From: Pyxicephalus adspersus
Taxonomy: Eukaryota > Chordata > Amphibia > Anura > Pyxicephalidae
Reading direction: 5' to 3'
Assembly: GCF_032062135.1 (NCBI RefSeq)
Contig: NC_092859.1
Span: forward strand, 87,415,164-87,479,163
DNA: 64,000 nt
The notes beneath the pieces are model-generated. The model made no database searches, was not told the DNA's origin, and was given only the letters and a program-made list of their open reading frames with translations. The stretch's first letter is position 1. Each line of letters starts with the position of its first letter. Positions 12,516 through 23,471 of this stretch are shown here, one piece after another. A program made the translations under genes and the position numbers.

Positions 12516-13070
12516 CCAAACAACAAGATAAATCTTGCTGGTTCCAGGTTCCAAATCTTCAGGGCTCTTAAGAAGGTGCTTGAAGTATTCCTTAGGGATT
12601 TTGGTCCATAATGACATGATAGTATTACAGAGTTCCAGCAGATTTTGTCAGATGCACATCCATGATGCAAATCTTCTGTTCCATCATATCCCAAAGGTCC
12701 TTGGATTGATATCTGGTGACTGTGAAAGCCATTTAGGTACAATGAACTCATTGTTATCTTCAAGGGAGCAGAGATGATTTGAACTTTGTAATTCTTCTGG
12801 AAGTAGCCATTAACAAATAGGTAGGGTATTGCATTTTAAATAATGCTCAAATGGTACTAAGGGGCTCTAATTGCACAAAGAAAATGTTCCATTGAAGTAT
12901 TCCGTTTCATACACCATTCCATCACTACTTGAAGTGGAACAGTTGATACAAAGCAATATGGATACATGTTTTAAATTGTTGAATTCTGACCATACCATAC
13001 AAATGTCACAGCAGAAATTGAGACTCACCAAAACAAGCAATTTTTTTCCATCTCCTCTCTGATGGGAAAA
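12510..13070 (-). mobile_element. Tc1-like transposon remnant, catalytic half of the transposase
   Basis: The minus strand covers the catalytic domain of the same transposase lineage as the 9 kb remnant. Near 13040 the first acidic motif reads F-G-E-S-Q-F-L-L-stop, so the Asp is Gly and a stop follows. Around 12700-12725 the motif Q-S-P-D-I-N-P keeps the second Asp. The Glu-containing segment that should follow is destroyed by a small deletion. C-terminal sequence ('DLEPGTSKI'-like) ends near 12530. The terminal repeat on this side is replaced by the TA microsatellite. The copy is dead, and independent of the 9 kb copy because both contain the first catalytic motif. Confidence 0.8.
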
Positions 13071-16000
13071 TACTAATATATAAATCTTTAGCGTCTTTCT
13101 AAAGGAACCAAAAAAGAAACAAAGGTTTTGGAGAAGTTACTATGTCTTTGCCAGGAAAGGTCCTTCCATTTTATCTTACTCAGTGGAGCTGTGTCCTATT
13201 TAATACAGTAAAAAGAAGAAGGCATTTTTTAAAGAACTTAAAATATGAATGATTTCCACCGAGTTTTCCGTTCAGTCTGGTTAAAAAGGATGGTATTCTT
13301 CACCCTTCTTTTCCTCAGATAAATTTTAGTGGCCACTAAAACACTGTTACTGTGCTGCTTACTCAAGTGTAAAATTCCTTGTGAGCATTACAACATAAAA
13401 AGTCACAAGAGACGTGGAGTCTAGCACTATAAAACTGAAACTGTTGAATTATTCTTCTGAAGATCGGTTTGTATTGATGCTTCAAAAAAGGAGTACTTTT
13501 ACTGATGTCAAGCACCATTTACAGAAATTTCAGAGTAATGTTGGATGATTTTCCGCAACAACTGGGCTGTTAGATTTCTGTAACATAAGCAGGCAGCAGT
13601 GAGCTGTGTTCATTCCTGATATCCTGAGCTGGCTTTACTTTACAAGCAGTGACGCCTGCTCATTTACACAAACTAAATAAAGGGATGAGAGTATTTGGGA
13701 ACTTACCCAAGTCCATTAAAAAAATATCCACAGATGAGGTTTTCTGTGCATGAGAAGAGAAAGAAAATGTGCTGGAAGAAACGGGGGAATCATTTTACAA
13801 GTGGTTATTACATTTGGGAATACCTAAAGAAGATCTTTTGTTAATCATGCAGGACACGTTTTTACAATAATTTTTGGCAAGGCATATAAAATCACAGGAT
13901 TATATCAGGAAAAAAATGTTGTATCGTGGCCTTAGCTGGCTACATAAATACAGATTTTCTTTTTTTCTTTTCTTTTAGATTTCAGCTGATGAACAACCAT
14001 GTGTGTGTTTGAATGTTTAGTTCTATTTGAATAGATTGGATTATTTAGACAGGTCTTCATTCTACTTAGAGAGCAAATGTATTTCTGTGTCCTACTTCTA
14101 AATTTCACTTGTTTCCTTGCATTCTTTTTGACCTTACTTCCCATGCAGAATACAATATTCTGCACTTATACAAACCCAGAGGAAAGGTAATCAAAGTAAT
14201 AAATGTACATGCAGTTGCTTTTTAAGACTTATTGCACACACGCATTTATGTTTTTGCTTCTGACACTAGTCTATGAAGCACTGAGTATTGAATAAAGTGA
14301 GTTTTAAATTCAACCTATGTTTTTTTTTTCATGCATGACATTGTATCATCCATATAAGTTAATAAGCACACCTCCGACTTGTCCCAAACTGACATCTGAT
14401 ATGGTCCCGGCGGGGGAGATTTATCTTGCTCTGTTTTGACCTGAAACACATGATTAAAACAAATCCTAACAGATTCTAAATATTGTCCATGTGTTTTATC
14501 AAGGTTTGTGCCCCATGGATGTCTACATCCATCAAATAAAAAGTGAGGAGCAGTCACCCAAATGGGAACACACTTGAAAATTAATTGAGGCAATTATGAA
14601 CAATACTATTAGTAAACTCCACAGAATTAAGTGACAATCTATAATTTTGGGATATGTATAACAAAGGTTTGTGTACAGCTTTGTGCAAATGCAAACTAAA
14701 TGGCAGCATAGAAGTGTAGCTTGCATGTACATCTATATGGAAAGCAGGTACATTTTTTATATTGTATCAAACCATCCCTAGTTGAATTCCTAATGAAAGT
14801 CATTTGAAATATTTTCAACATCTCAAATGACAGATTGAAAGATCTATGTAATCCAAAGAGCCACATTGTGTTTGTCATATTTTTTGAAAACTACCAAGGA
14901 ATGCAGCAAACACTGTATGACAAATGTGTGGCTCTACTGGTAAAAAATTTTAAATTGATTAATATAGCAGCTAACCATGTTTTTGTGATCCTTAATATAG
15001 ATATATATACATATATGGCTTAGAAATTTTTGTAGTTACATTGTTACATTTGTTAAAATGGAGGAAGGGTTCTGTTGTCTTTACTCAAATAAAATACTTT
15101 ACTTATGCAAACTGATGATATAGTAAGATATAGTAAGAAGTGCATAAATTAACCCAACCTCTTAGTTCTCCTTTTTTTATTATATCTGAAAGATGTCATT
15201 TGTTATGTTCATTTTATTTTACTCAAGTCTATATTGACCAATCTTGCTATTCTGTTATGCCACTTAACTTGTGGAATCTGGGAAAAAAAAGATTTATAAA
15301 ACTGAGAAAAGCTTATCAATTAGTCAGGTTTAAGAGATTTCCTTTGACTTTCATTTTATATAAATTATCTTGACGATTCCTTAGTGATTCAGATTACTGT
15401 ATAAAATGGTATTCAATGTAAGGTCCACAATCACACTGGTAATATAAGCTGATGATTTTTATGTAGCCTTTCATTTTAATTTCTGATGTCTTATGTTACT
15501 GGTTGGCAGAAACAGATCAATCTTTGTAACAGTTTGAAGTTTATGATTTATTGCCTTACAACAAGACAAAAATGATTGTTTATACCCTTCTTGCTTGTAT
15601 GCAATGCTGCAGGGGCTTTAGTTCTTTCTATTATGGTGTGCAAAATCTGTAAAATGAATCACTCTATTTCTGTAGCAAGCTACAATATTTCTGTTTCATG
15701 GATATCTGCCAGAATAGGAAAACATAAGACAGAATAGTGTAGTAAATGGGGACATGAAAGAAACAAGAAAATAAGATGTCTTGGATGAGTTTAAATTGGG
15801 TCTAGTATAACTACATTTATTTATTTATTTAAGCACTAAAAGTCAATTAACTGGAGTGAGATGTCAAAGAAAGTGTCAGAATGATTGCTATTTGTGTGAT
15901 TTGCTGCTTCTCACCCTGTTGGGCTCTTTTTGTGATGTTTTATTTCTATAATCATAAAAACGTATAATATGAAGTATCAACACTATAGCAATGTAAACAA

Positions 16001-16238
16001 TAAGAAAAAATTGAGTTCAAAAGGCAGAGTTAGAAGTTAGTAGGATGAGGGATATAAGGCTTAGGAAAGTCCAAAGGGGTAGGAGAGCATTTAGGAGGGT
16101 ATAGGAAAACAAGGCAATAGGAAATGAGAAGAGGATTACTGGAAACCAGGATTTTACAGGTGCACACCCTAGTGACATCAATATATATGGACTATAGTAT
16201 TCTTTACAGGAAATATGGACTGATCAGTTGTCCCTTGT
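13071..16238. other. Unassigned AT-rich sequence
   Basis: No gene is recognised. 13400-13660 is a mixed-composition stretch without simple repeats. 14310-14560 has a slightly GC-richer patch ('GGTCCCGGCGGGGGAG') that I cannot assign. Confidence 0.5.
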
Positions 16239-16565
16239 AGTGTTGGTAAAATATCTTACTATTCGATTCGTCAGCTATTCGATCGAATAGTGAGATATTG
16301 TTTGTATGATTGAATGCCGAATTCGAATACCATTGAAGTCAATGGTGGGAGAATTTGGGGTATTTTTAGGGACTATTAAGGGCTGCAAGAGCAATCAGAT
16401 TGCTCTTTTCAGAGTTTCTCTATCCAAGAACACAGGGCACTAGATGTGATGAATGGGGAAACTTGTCCCCAATTCAACCTCCAGTGCCTGGGGATCATCT
16501 GCAGTCACAGCTGTGACCGCAAATTTCCCACGGTCATGTGATGAACTCTGCAGTCCCACTACGAT

Positions 16566-16606
16566 CCCCGGGGCACTACAGGTTAATTACCTGTAGTGCC
16601 CCGGGG
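16566..16606. repeat. Perfect 18 bp hairpin inside the foldback element
   Basis: CCCCGGGGCACTACAGGT (16566-16583) is followed after five bases by its exact complement (16589-16606). A degenerate second copy of the same hairpin follows at about 16672-16715. Confidence 0.93.
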
Positions 16607-16785
16607 GATTGCACACTTTTCTCAGTGATTACAGCCACGGCTGCAAACATTGATGAGCTCAGTGTGCAATCCCCAGGGCACTACAGGTTAATTAACCTGT
16701 AGTGCTCTGGGGCTCGAACACTCTTCTCAATGATTGCAGACACGGCTGCAATCATTGAGAAGATGTTCTGCACTAGAGGTATCTC

Positions 16786-16925
16786 TTACTCTGTAACACA
16801 CTTTCCATATCAATGCGTAATATGATGCATTTGTCACATTTTTCTTGCAGTGGATAAAAGAAAAATGTAACAAATGTATCATATTATTACTGTGCTGAAA
16901 AGTGTGTTACAGAGTAAAAGATATA
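16786..16925. repeat. Large imperfect hairpin, arms of about 65 bp
   Basis: The left arm (TCTTACTCTGTAACACACTT, then ATGCATTTGTCACATTTTTC) is mirrored by the right arm (GAAAAATGTAACAAATGTAT, then AAGTGTGTTACAGAGTAAAAG). Confidence 0.88.
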
Positions 16926-17099
16926 CACAAACACTCGATAAATTTAATTTAACATAATTTGTTTTAACACATATTTTACATTTTTTTATCTGGATTTTTG
17001 CCGTTGAATGTTGTTTTTTTTCGGGTCCAGTCTATCCGAATTCGAACAGCCATATTTGGGTCGAATATAAGGACATCCCGAATTTGAACACCAACACTA

Positions 17100-19056
17100 G
17101 TACCCTTTACTGTATTCATGCCTGTGCAAAATACACCTGAACAGAAAATAGAAAAGGTATGTTTAGGATGGGATATAGGAAAGAAAGTCAAATATAAACA
17201 TAAGAAAACTAGCAATCAGAAAGGCAAGAATGACCTAGAAAAGACAGAAAGAATAGCAGTAAAGGCAACAGGTAGACACCAGGGTCCAGGAAAAACAGGA
17301 GAAGCTGCTACTACTGCTATTGACTGCTGAGTGCCTGGATTAGTGAAGCCACAATATAAGATAACAATAAAATGTAAAGTTATAATAAACTCACTCCATC
17401 AAATCTAAAAATTTTAAAGCATTTATGAATACATTTTTAAAAATTATCAAATTTTTGCACAGCACAGTTGCATTAAATAGTCATTTTGACGTGTAATTGA
17501 TTGTTTGAACTAAAAAAGTTAGAGCCTGGTAAAATCCAAATATAACATAAAAAAGAATCTTTTCACATTTGTATCAGATTATTGAGTAGAAGATAATTTG
17601 TAGTGATTAAATATTTTGAAATGGTTTAGCCCACAATTCAATTAATAATATGAACATGGCATAAACGTTAAAACCTCTTTTAGATTTGTAGTACAAACAG
17701 GTTAATTCTAACTGTATGTATACTGTATGTACTGTATGTATAGCTAAAATGTTTATTTTTTAGTTTGGGTTGGAGAAAAAAGAACGGTTAAAACATGGTA
17801 ATGTTCAATGAATATGTTTTTGCTATGCTATGTTCAAATTTTTTAATAATCTTTAGCAGTACCAACAGGGGTTAAATTTCTCTAACTGGAGAAGAGACAA
17901 AAATAAAATATGAACCCTTCTCCACTATACAAAACTAAATTAGGTTAACTTTTAAACTAGTTTTTAAAACTTACAGTAAATATAAGGTAAGACCGGAGAC
18001 TAAATCAAATCAGTTCCACTCCACTTCGGTCACCAATGCAAATAAAAAGACTGAATTTGCAGAATGAAATAAACAAAGTTTAGTAATGAACAAAACTAAA
18101 ATGATAAAAATGCCAGTCATATATTTTGAAATTTGTTGATGTTATTGGTCATTTTTTACTAATAAAATCTATATAAGAGTAATGCATGTTTTACAGCTTT
18201 TAGCATTGGAGAAATGTTATTACTTTGTCTCAGCTTATTGACTGTTGCTTATAATAACACACATGTGGATCAGCCTCTCAATGGGCCTCTGATAAAGTCA
18301 ACCAACAAATGCATTGGCTACACTAGCTTTTATTTTTTCTTTTACTATTTAAATCATTGTCAGTAATGGTGGGAGGTGTGAAGTGGAAGGGAGCTGACTC
18401 CAGGACCTTGTTGTGAATCCTTAAGTTGAGAAGCTGATCTACATGAGTGTTAAGACCTACAGAAATGTCAGCTTAAACACTTTTAATAAGGGCAACTGCT
18501 GATGGGTTGAAACAAAGTCAACTAAGCGCACAGACACTGCTCTGATATAGATCTGATTTCCATGTTATCCAGGGGTGAATGTGTAAAATATTGCTGCAAC
18601 TAGTGAAGAAAAATGATGCAAAGACTAATTATCGGAAAATAATGTCATGCTGGGAGACTGTATATGTAGACACATGTTTGGAAGCAAGTGTTATGCTTTA
18701 AATAGAGTTTATGTATAGGTATATGTGGATTTAATTTGATCTAACCAAGAAAGACACTTGGTTACAGCTCCCTATGCAAATCTTCCAATTAAAATCATAG
18801 CTTTTACATACTCATTTCCGTCATATTAATTTTATTATAATACATAATAAACGGAACAGGAGGTAAATATTTAATACAGTCACAACTATTGTATGAATAA
18901 TTTATTTAAATTGTCCTACTAATTATGTAACTATTACAGTTATGCTTTACATGCTATACAGTTATGCTATGGATGTAATTAAAAATTGTTTTCGTATATT
19001 GACATTTTTGTATCTTTGTAATTGATTATTCTTATGTAACATAATGTATTTTTGTA
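17100..19056. other. Unassigned AT-rich sequence
   Basis: No gene is recognised. 17140-17340 is purine-rich ('AGAAAGGCAAG...') with the frame 17118-17330, which has biased Lys/Gly composition and no domain. Confidence 0.5.
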
Positions 19057-19061
19057 ACAAT

Positions 19062-19632
19062 TGTCACGGATCTGCCACAACTGTGGGGAAGTGGACACTC
19101 TGTGCAATCTGCACGTTTGGCAGAGGTATGAGCTGGGGTGCAGAGTCTAAGGAACCGCCCAGCGTTCACCAGAACACCCCGCAAAGAGTGATTGACTTTG
19201 CTGCGGACAGCGCCCAGGTTGCGGCCCTCAGACACACCAATGCAGACAGCAGCTGACTGCAGATAGAACCAAAGCATAAAACCAAATCGCTAGACAATCT
19301 CGAAAACCAATCTCAAAACAGGCCAGAGTCAGAAACAGGTAATCAGCACTTGGAAATAGACACAAGCTGGAGCCTCAGGTAAAAAAAACACACCTATTGC
19401 AAGGGCAAGGAGTGTCAGTCTGAACACAGCTTATATAGTGAGGCCAACAGGTATGCTGGGCGGGGGACTGGATGAGCAAGTGCAGATAAATCAGCTGGAA
19501 AGGTTCGGCGACACCTCTAACTCCAGAGCCTGGACAGAGCACCTAGAAGCAAGGTAAGGGAACCAGCTGCTGCTGATCTGACATATGTCTGGTGAACAAC
19601 TAGTACCAGATCAGCTGTGCTGATCTGTGACA
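19062..19632 (-). mobile_element. Probable solo LTR, 571 bp
   Basis: It starts TGTCACGGATC and ends GATCTGTGACA, so it has the TG...CA ends and an 11 bp terminal inverted repeat (one mismatch). It is flanked by a 5 bp direct repeat ACAAT (19057-19061 and 19633-19637), the duplication size of LTR retrotransposons. It is GC-rich compared with its surroundings and contains no ORF with a domain. It shares words such as ACCAAATCRCTAG and a CAGAGTCAGAAACAGG-like block with the repeat at 56.1-56.7 kb. The strand is inferred from the 49 kb relative. Confidence 0.68.
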
Positions 19633-19637
19633 ACAAT

Positions 19638-20151
19638 ACTTTTAATTGCAGAATTACTCCTGAAGAAGTGGTCCAGATCCACAAACCGCATTGAGAATGT
19701 TTCATGCATGTGTGATCTGCATGGCTTTTTTTTGTACTGACTTGTTTTTAATGTTATATTAAGGAAATTAAAAAAAAAAGGTATTTATATGATGTACTAT
19801 TATCTCAGCCTTATGGAAATGTACTCAGATATGCAAACTATTTGCCTTTAAAGTCCCTTAGTTCCCCCCTTTCTCTCCAAAATTACAGTTATGCTGTCAA
19901 TATAAATTTGAATATTTTTCAGATCCCAGATAGACAAATTAAAGTGCAATAGGGCTATCCATGCCAAGGATTGGTAATAAAAGCAAGGGTACAAGAACAG
20001 CTGACAGTAAACTTTGATGAAACAGATAAATAATACCAACTGTTCCCACTGCTAGCAATGAAAGCAACTGGTGAATAAAATAGACTTAGTGTCAACAACA
20101 GTTTGGGGTTTCTTTTTCTATTATTATTGGTATTTTAATAATATATTTTTC
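19638..20151. other. Unassigned AT-rich sequence
   Basis: No gene or repeat is recognised. Confidence 0.5.
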
Positions 20152-20255
20152 ACTAAGAAGTGAATTAGACATTCACCAAACATTCTCTGGTTTAGAATCT
20201 TGATGGTTCATATTTTTGTATTGTCAGTGATTGATTCTCCACCAAAGGTCTTTTT
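20152..20255. mobile_element. MITE fragment ('CATTCACYAAACATTC' family)
   Basis: The parts GTGAATTAGACATTCACCAAACATTC and GTGATTGATTCTCCACCAA match the interior of the element at 50903-51036. The ends are eroded. Confidence 0.55.
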
Positions 20256-21147
20256 TTCTGGGAAAAAAATGTAATGGCAAGGATATACCTTCTCATTCAT
20301 AAATTGAAGGAATTCCATTGTAAAGGTGTTTTTGGTCAGGTTTACATGATCAAAACAATTGCAACTGGTTTCCTGCTCTTTAACGTTCCTATTGACTTTT
20401 GTATTCCCTTGTACAAATGTGCATGTTTGTGATTGTGCATAGATATGCAATGATATTTTGAACAGCAACACTGATGTAGAGTGTATTACTCTCTAACCTC
20501 AGGATGCTATAGAAGTGCTCTCACAAATGTGCTCAAACACACTTTATCAGCTTTTAACTTTATATGTGATAGATCTAATTTATCCCCACAAGACCACCCA
20601 CCTAGGTTTTTTGAAATGGGCATTTCTTCTGATCTTTTTTTTTTTTAATTAGTAACTAAACCTTTTTTCCCCTAAACCTTCACAATGGCAATCACAATCA
20701 TACATTTGTGCCTCTTGTATTTATTTATTAATATGTCTCATATTATAAATGTCTGTATCGATCCCCACTAACCTCATATTGGAACAGTCACTGAAAAGTA
20801 AAAGTTGCAACTGTAAGCTTTCTGTAGGGAAATATAATCATGTGAGTTATGTGACACACAACAGTCAATAAATCTAAGGCCAGAGTAAACAGTAAAGTGA
20901 CTGTTGCAAGCCTGAATACTTTTCTACATCACTGCTTTTGCTGTTAGTAAAGGTTTAATGCTATTTCTTTTCTGGTTTAGTAGACATAAAAAACTGCATA
21001 ACTGGTACAAATATAGCTTTAAAACAGCCTACTAAAGGAAACAACTTTGCAATGTCAAATATGCACTGACACTGTCAATAAAACGTTTCTTGTTTATTTT
21101 CCTTGAAAATAAATTGTAAATGTAGCATTGTAAATGAGAGTTTAGGA
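20256..21147. other. Unassigned AT-rich sequence
   Basis: No gene or repeat is recognised. Confidence 0.5.
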
Positions 21148-21451
21148 TTAAGCTAAGTACACACGTTCAATAGTTCCCGCCCGATAATCGGCTCAGGGCC
21201 GATATCAGACGAGAATCTGCATGTGTACAGCACCCCTAATCCATCACCCGAACGACCGTCCTGGTGGATCCACTAACGATGGACGACGAACAGTCCTAAG
21301 GCAAGGGAAGGGGGAGAGTTCGCAGCAGGGTGCCGCTCCGTCGTTCTCCCCCTCCCCTCTCTATAGAACAGAACGGTAACCTTTGTCGTTGAAAAGGATT
21401 GTGAAAAATCCTTTCCAACGACAAAAATTGCACGTGTGTATGCAGCTTTAG
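21148..21451. mobile_element. Palindromic GC-rich MITE ('GTACACACG' family), copy 1
   Basis: The left end TTAAGCTAAGTACACACG is mirrored by the right end CGTGTGTATGCAGCTTTA. Family marks are the word CGATAATCGGCTCAGGGCCG, the block 'GGGTGCCGCTCCGTCGTTCTC' and an internal hairpin AAAGGATT...AATCCTTT preceding 'CCAACGACAAAAATTGCACG'. Frames across it are by-products of its high GC content. Confidence 0.85.
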
Positions 21452-21675
21452 TTTTAGTATTTGTGATTATCAAACAGCACATGTGTGTTATTCAGCATTA
21501 ATGTGGCTGTTAAAAGATACCATAGATAAAAACCTTATACAAGACTTAGCCTTCTGGAGCAGCAAATAAGCAGTTCAAACAGCATCACTTAAATACACTA
21601 GCAAATAATATTAAAACAGTAAAATGAATACTAATAAAGAACCAAACATATAAAAGTGAATACTTTTTATTGCCC

Positions 21676-21746
21676 TATTTAATGTACAGCGCTGCGTAAT
21701 ATGTTGGCGCTATATAAATCCTGTTTAATAATAATAATAATAATTG
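21676..21746 (+). mobile_element. LINE 3' tail fragment
   Basis: GTACAGCGCTGCGTAATATG then TTGGCGCTATATAAATCC, ending in (TAA)n. This is the terminal 3' tail of the LINE type seen at 11430-12180, here as a very short 5'-truncated copy with its TAA microsatellite tail. Confidence 0.72.
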
Positions 21747-21984
21747 TTTGGTGCACTAACAAAACAAAAGCCTGATGTTGAGTTAGCGAGGGAAAAGGTG
21801 AAGAGGGACAACTCCACGCACACAGCTACCGAGGCACACAGACACTAGGGAAGAGGGGAGGAGGAAGGGATAGTTGTTTCCCCACCCTCCTCCCAAATGC
21901 CCTGGCATGGTGTCTGCCCAGACAGTGTTTCATAAGATTTTGCTACCTGGAAACTAAAGAACCTAAATTAAAGTTAGGGGCTAT

Positions 21985-22107
21985 ATTCTGGGTAGGTAAG
22001 GCACCAGGCAAGAGAGTTTAAGGTTAGGCACCAGTTAGATGGGTTAAGGTTAGGCACAAGGCAAGGGGAGTTAAGTTTAGGTAGCAGATGAGGGGTTTAG
22101 GGTTAGC
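21985..22107 (+). repeat. Telomere-like degenerate minisatellite, about 27 bp unit
   Basis: About four irregular units of the form AAGGTTAGGCACCAGGCAAG plus GGGTT. The word TTAGG or GGTTAGG recurs in each unit, ending with TTTAGGGTTAG. It is not a true (TTAGGG)n array. Confidence 0.75.
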
Positions 22108-22149
22108 AAAATTTTCAATGAACCATAACAAAAGCATGGTGTAGTGTTG

Positions 22150-22625
22150 CCCTGGTCTGCATCAGAAGTGTCTCCGGCAGTAACCCACAGTAAGGTCACA
22201 ATAGTAACCCAAAGGAAGAAATTTCCAAAAATAACCACAAAGCATCAGCACCAGCAGTAATCCTCTTACCCCCAGACAGCCAGAAACCAGCATATATACC
22301 CAGGAACCACCAAACATCAGGCTTTTGACCCTAGCAGTGTCTCCAAGAGCCCAAAAAGCAGGCCTCATCAGTAACCTCTAGGCAGCCAAACCCCAAAAGT
22401 AACCTCAGAGCTAAAGGAATCTGGGCAAGGGGCCACTTTAGGGCAAGGGTCCAGTAAGAAGGCCCCAGCAGTAACCACAAGGGATCATATCATATACAAA
22501 AACCCATATTGACAGACACCAGAAAAAGAAGGCCCCAGCACAAGCACTGCCACTGCCAACAGTAATCCAGAGGGCCATGTGAGCAAAAATACAGGGTCAT
22601 CCCAAACCTTAACTGTAACACTTCC
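22150..22625. repeat. Irregular repeat rich in 'CAGTAACC'
   Basis: The word AGTAACC (or AGTAATCC) recurs at least nine times with irregular spacing, together with 'AGAAGGCCCCAGCA' twice. This looks like a decayed GC-richer satellite or low-complexity block. Frame 22162-22368 (minus) is a by-product. Confidence 0.55.
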
Positions 22626-23426
22626 CCATTTTTCCATTTGACCCTTGAATAATTAAATCAACAGAACTCTGAAAGTCACATATGCACATATGAATAAATA
22701 GCATCAAGGAATCACAAATTCTCAATTTTAACTATTGTGTTTACCTTGAATGAGGAAAAACATACTTAAGCTTTCTGTCACAACGCAGCCCAATTCAGCT
22801 ATATCCTGAAAACGGTGTACCTAAAAGATCAATAAATACTGTAAACCATATAAACACATGAACCACAGGCAGTCAGTCACTGCATTAAAGCTTTTTACAT
22901 ATGCTATAGTTATTCTCCTATGAAGACCTTTATCCCTGTCGGAAATTCAATAATGTAACATGATGGCAGATTTGTAGAACACAGAGTAACTGATTACTAA
23001 AAGAAATAATTGATTAAAATAAAAAGAAGTGCTACAAAGTAACAGTAGTCATTCTCTAATGTATTTAAGATTCATTCAAGAACTTGAACTTTAACTAACA
23101 ATGTGGCTGCTTAAACATAAACCACTGAACAGTAACCTATACCATGCATTTGTTAAATGTAAATTGGTAGATGTTATCATATATTCCAACTTATTGATAG
23201 GGTTGTCATTTGTAATTATATATGAGGTTGTGCTTCTTGTTTGGCAGTGTTTGTTAAACAATAATATTTCCCAGTTCAAGCCTATCATCAGAACAACCTA
23301 AAACTTTTTCCATCTATAGGTGACTTTTCATGTTGTCACGGAAGTTGTTTACCATATATATTGATTTATTTTAAAAACTAGAAAGAGAATTTGCAGATCC
23401 GTTATTGTTATACTGGTGTGAATGTA

Positions 23427-23428
<2 letters not shown>
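22626..23428. other. Unassigned AT-rich sequence
   Basis: No gene or repeat is recognised. Confidence 0.5.

Positions 23429-23469
<41 letters not shown>
23429..23469. repeat. (AT)n microsatellite
   Basis: About 20 AT units. The Ile-Tyr repeat in the minus frame 23349-23672 comes from this. Confidence 0.95.

Positions 23470-23471
<2 letters not shown>

Larger units (their letters stand above)
16239..17099. mobile_element. Foldback-type inverted-repeat element, about 860 bp
   Basis: It is bounded by AGTGTTGGT at the left and ACCAACACT at the right. About 80 bp of its right arm, read inverted, matches the left arm of the element at 36579 (AGTGTTGGTGTT, then AATTCGGG, then GTCCTTATATT). The interior consists of several independent hairpins. 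No credible transposase frame is present. Confidence 0.7.
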
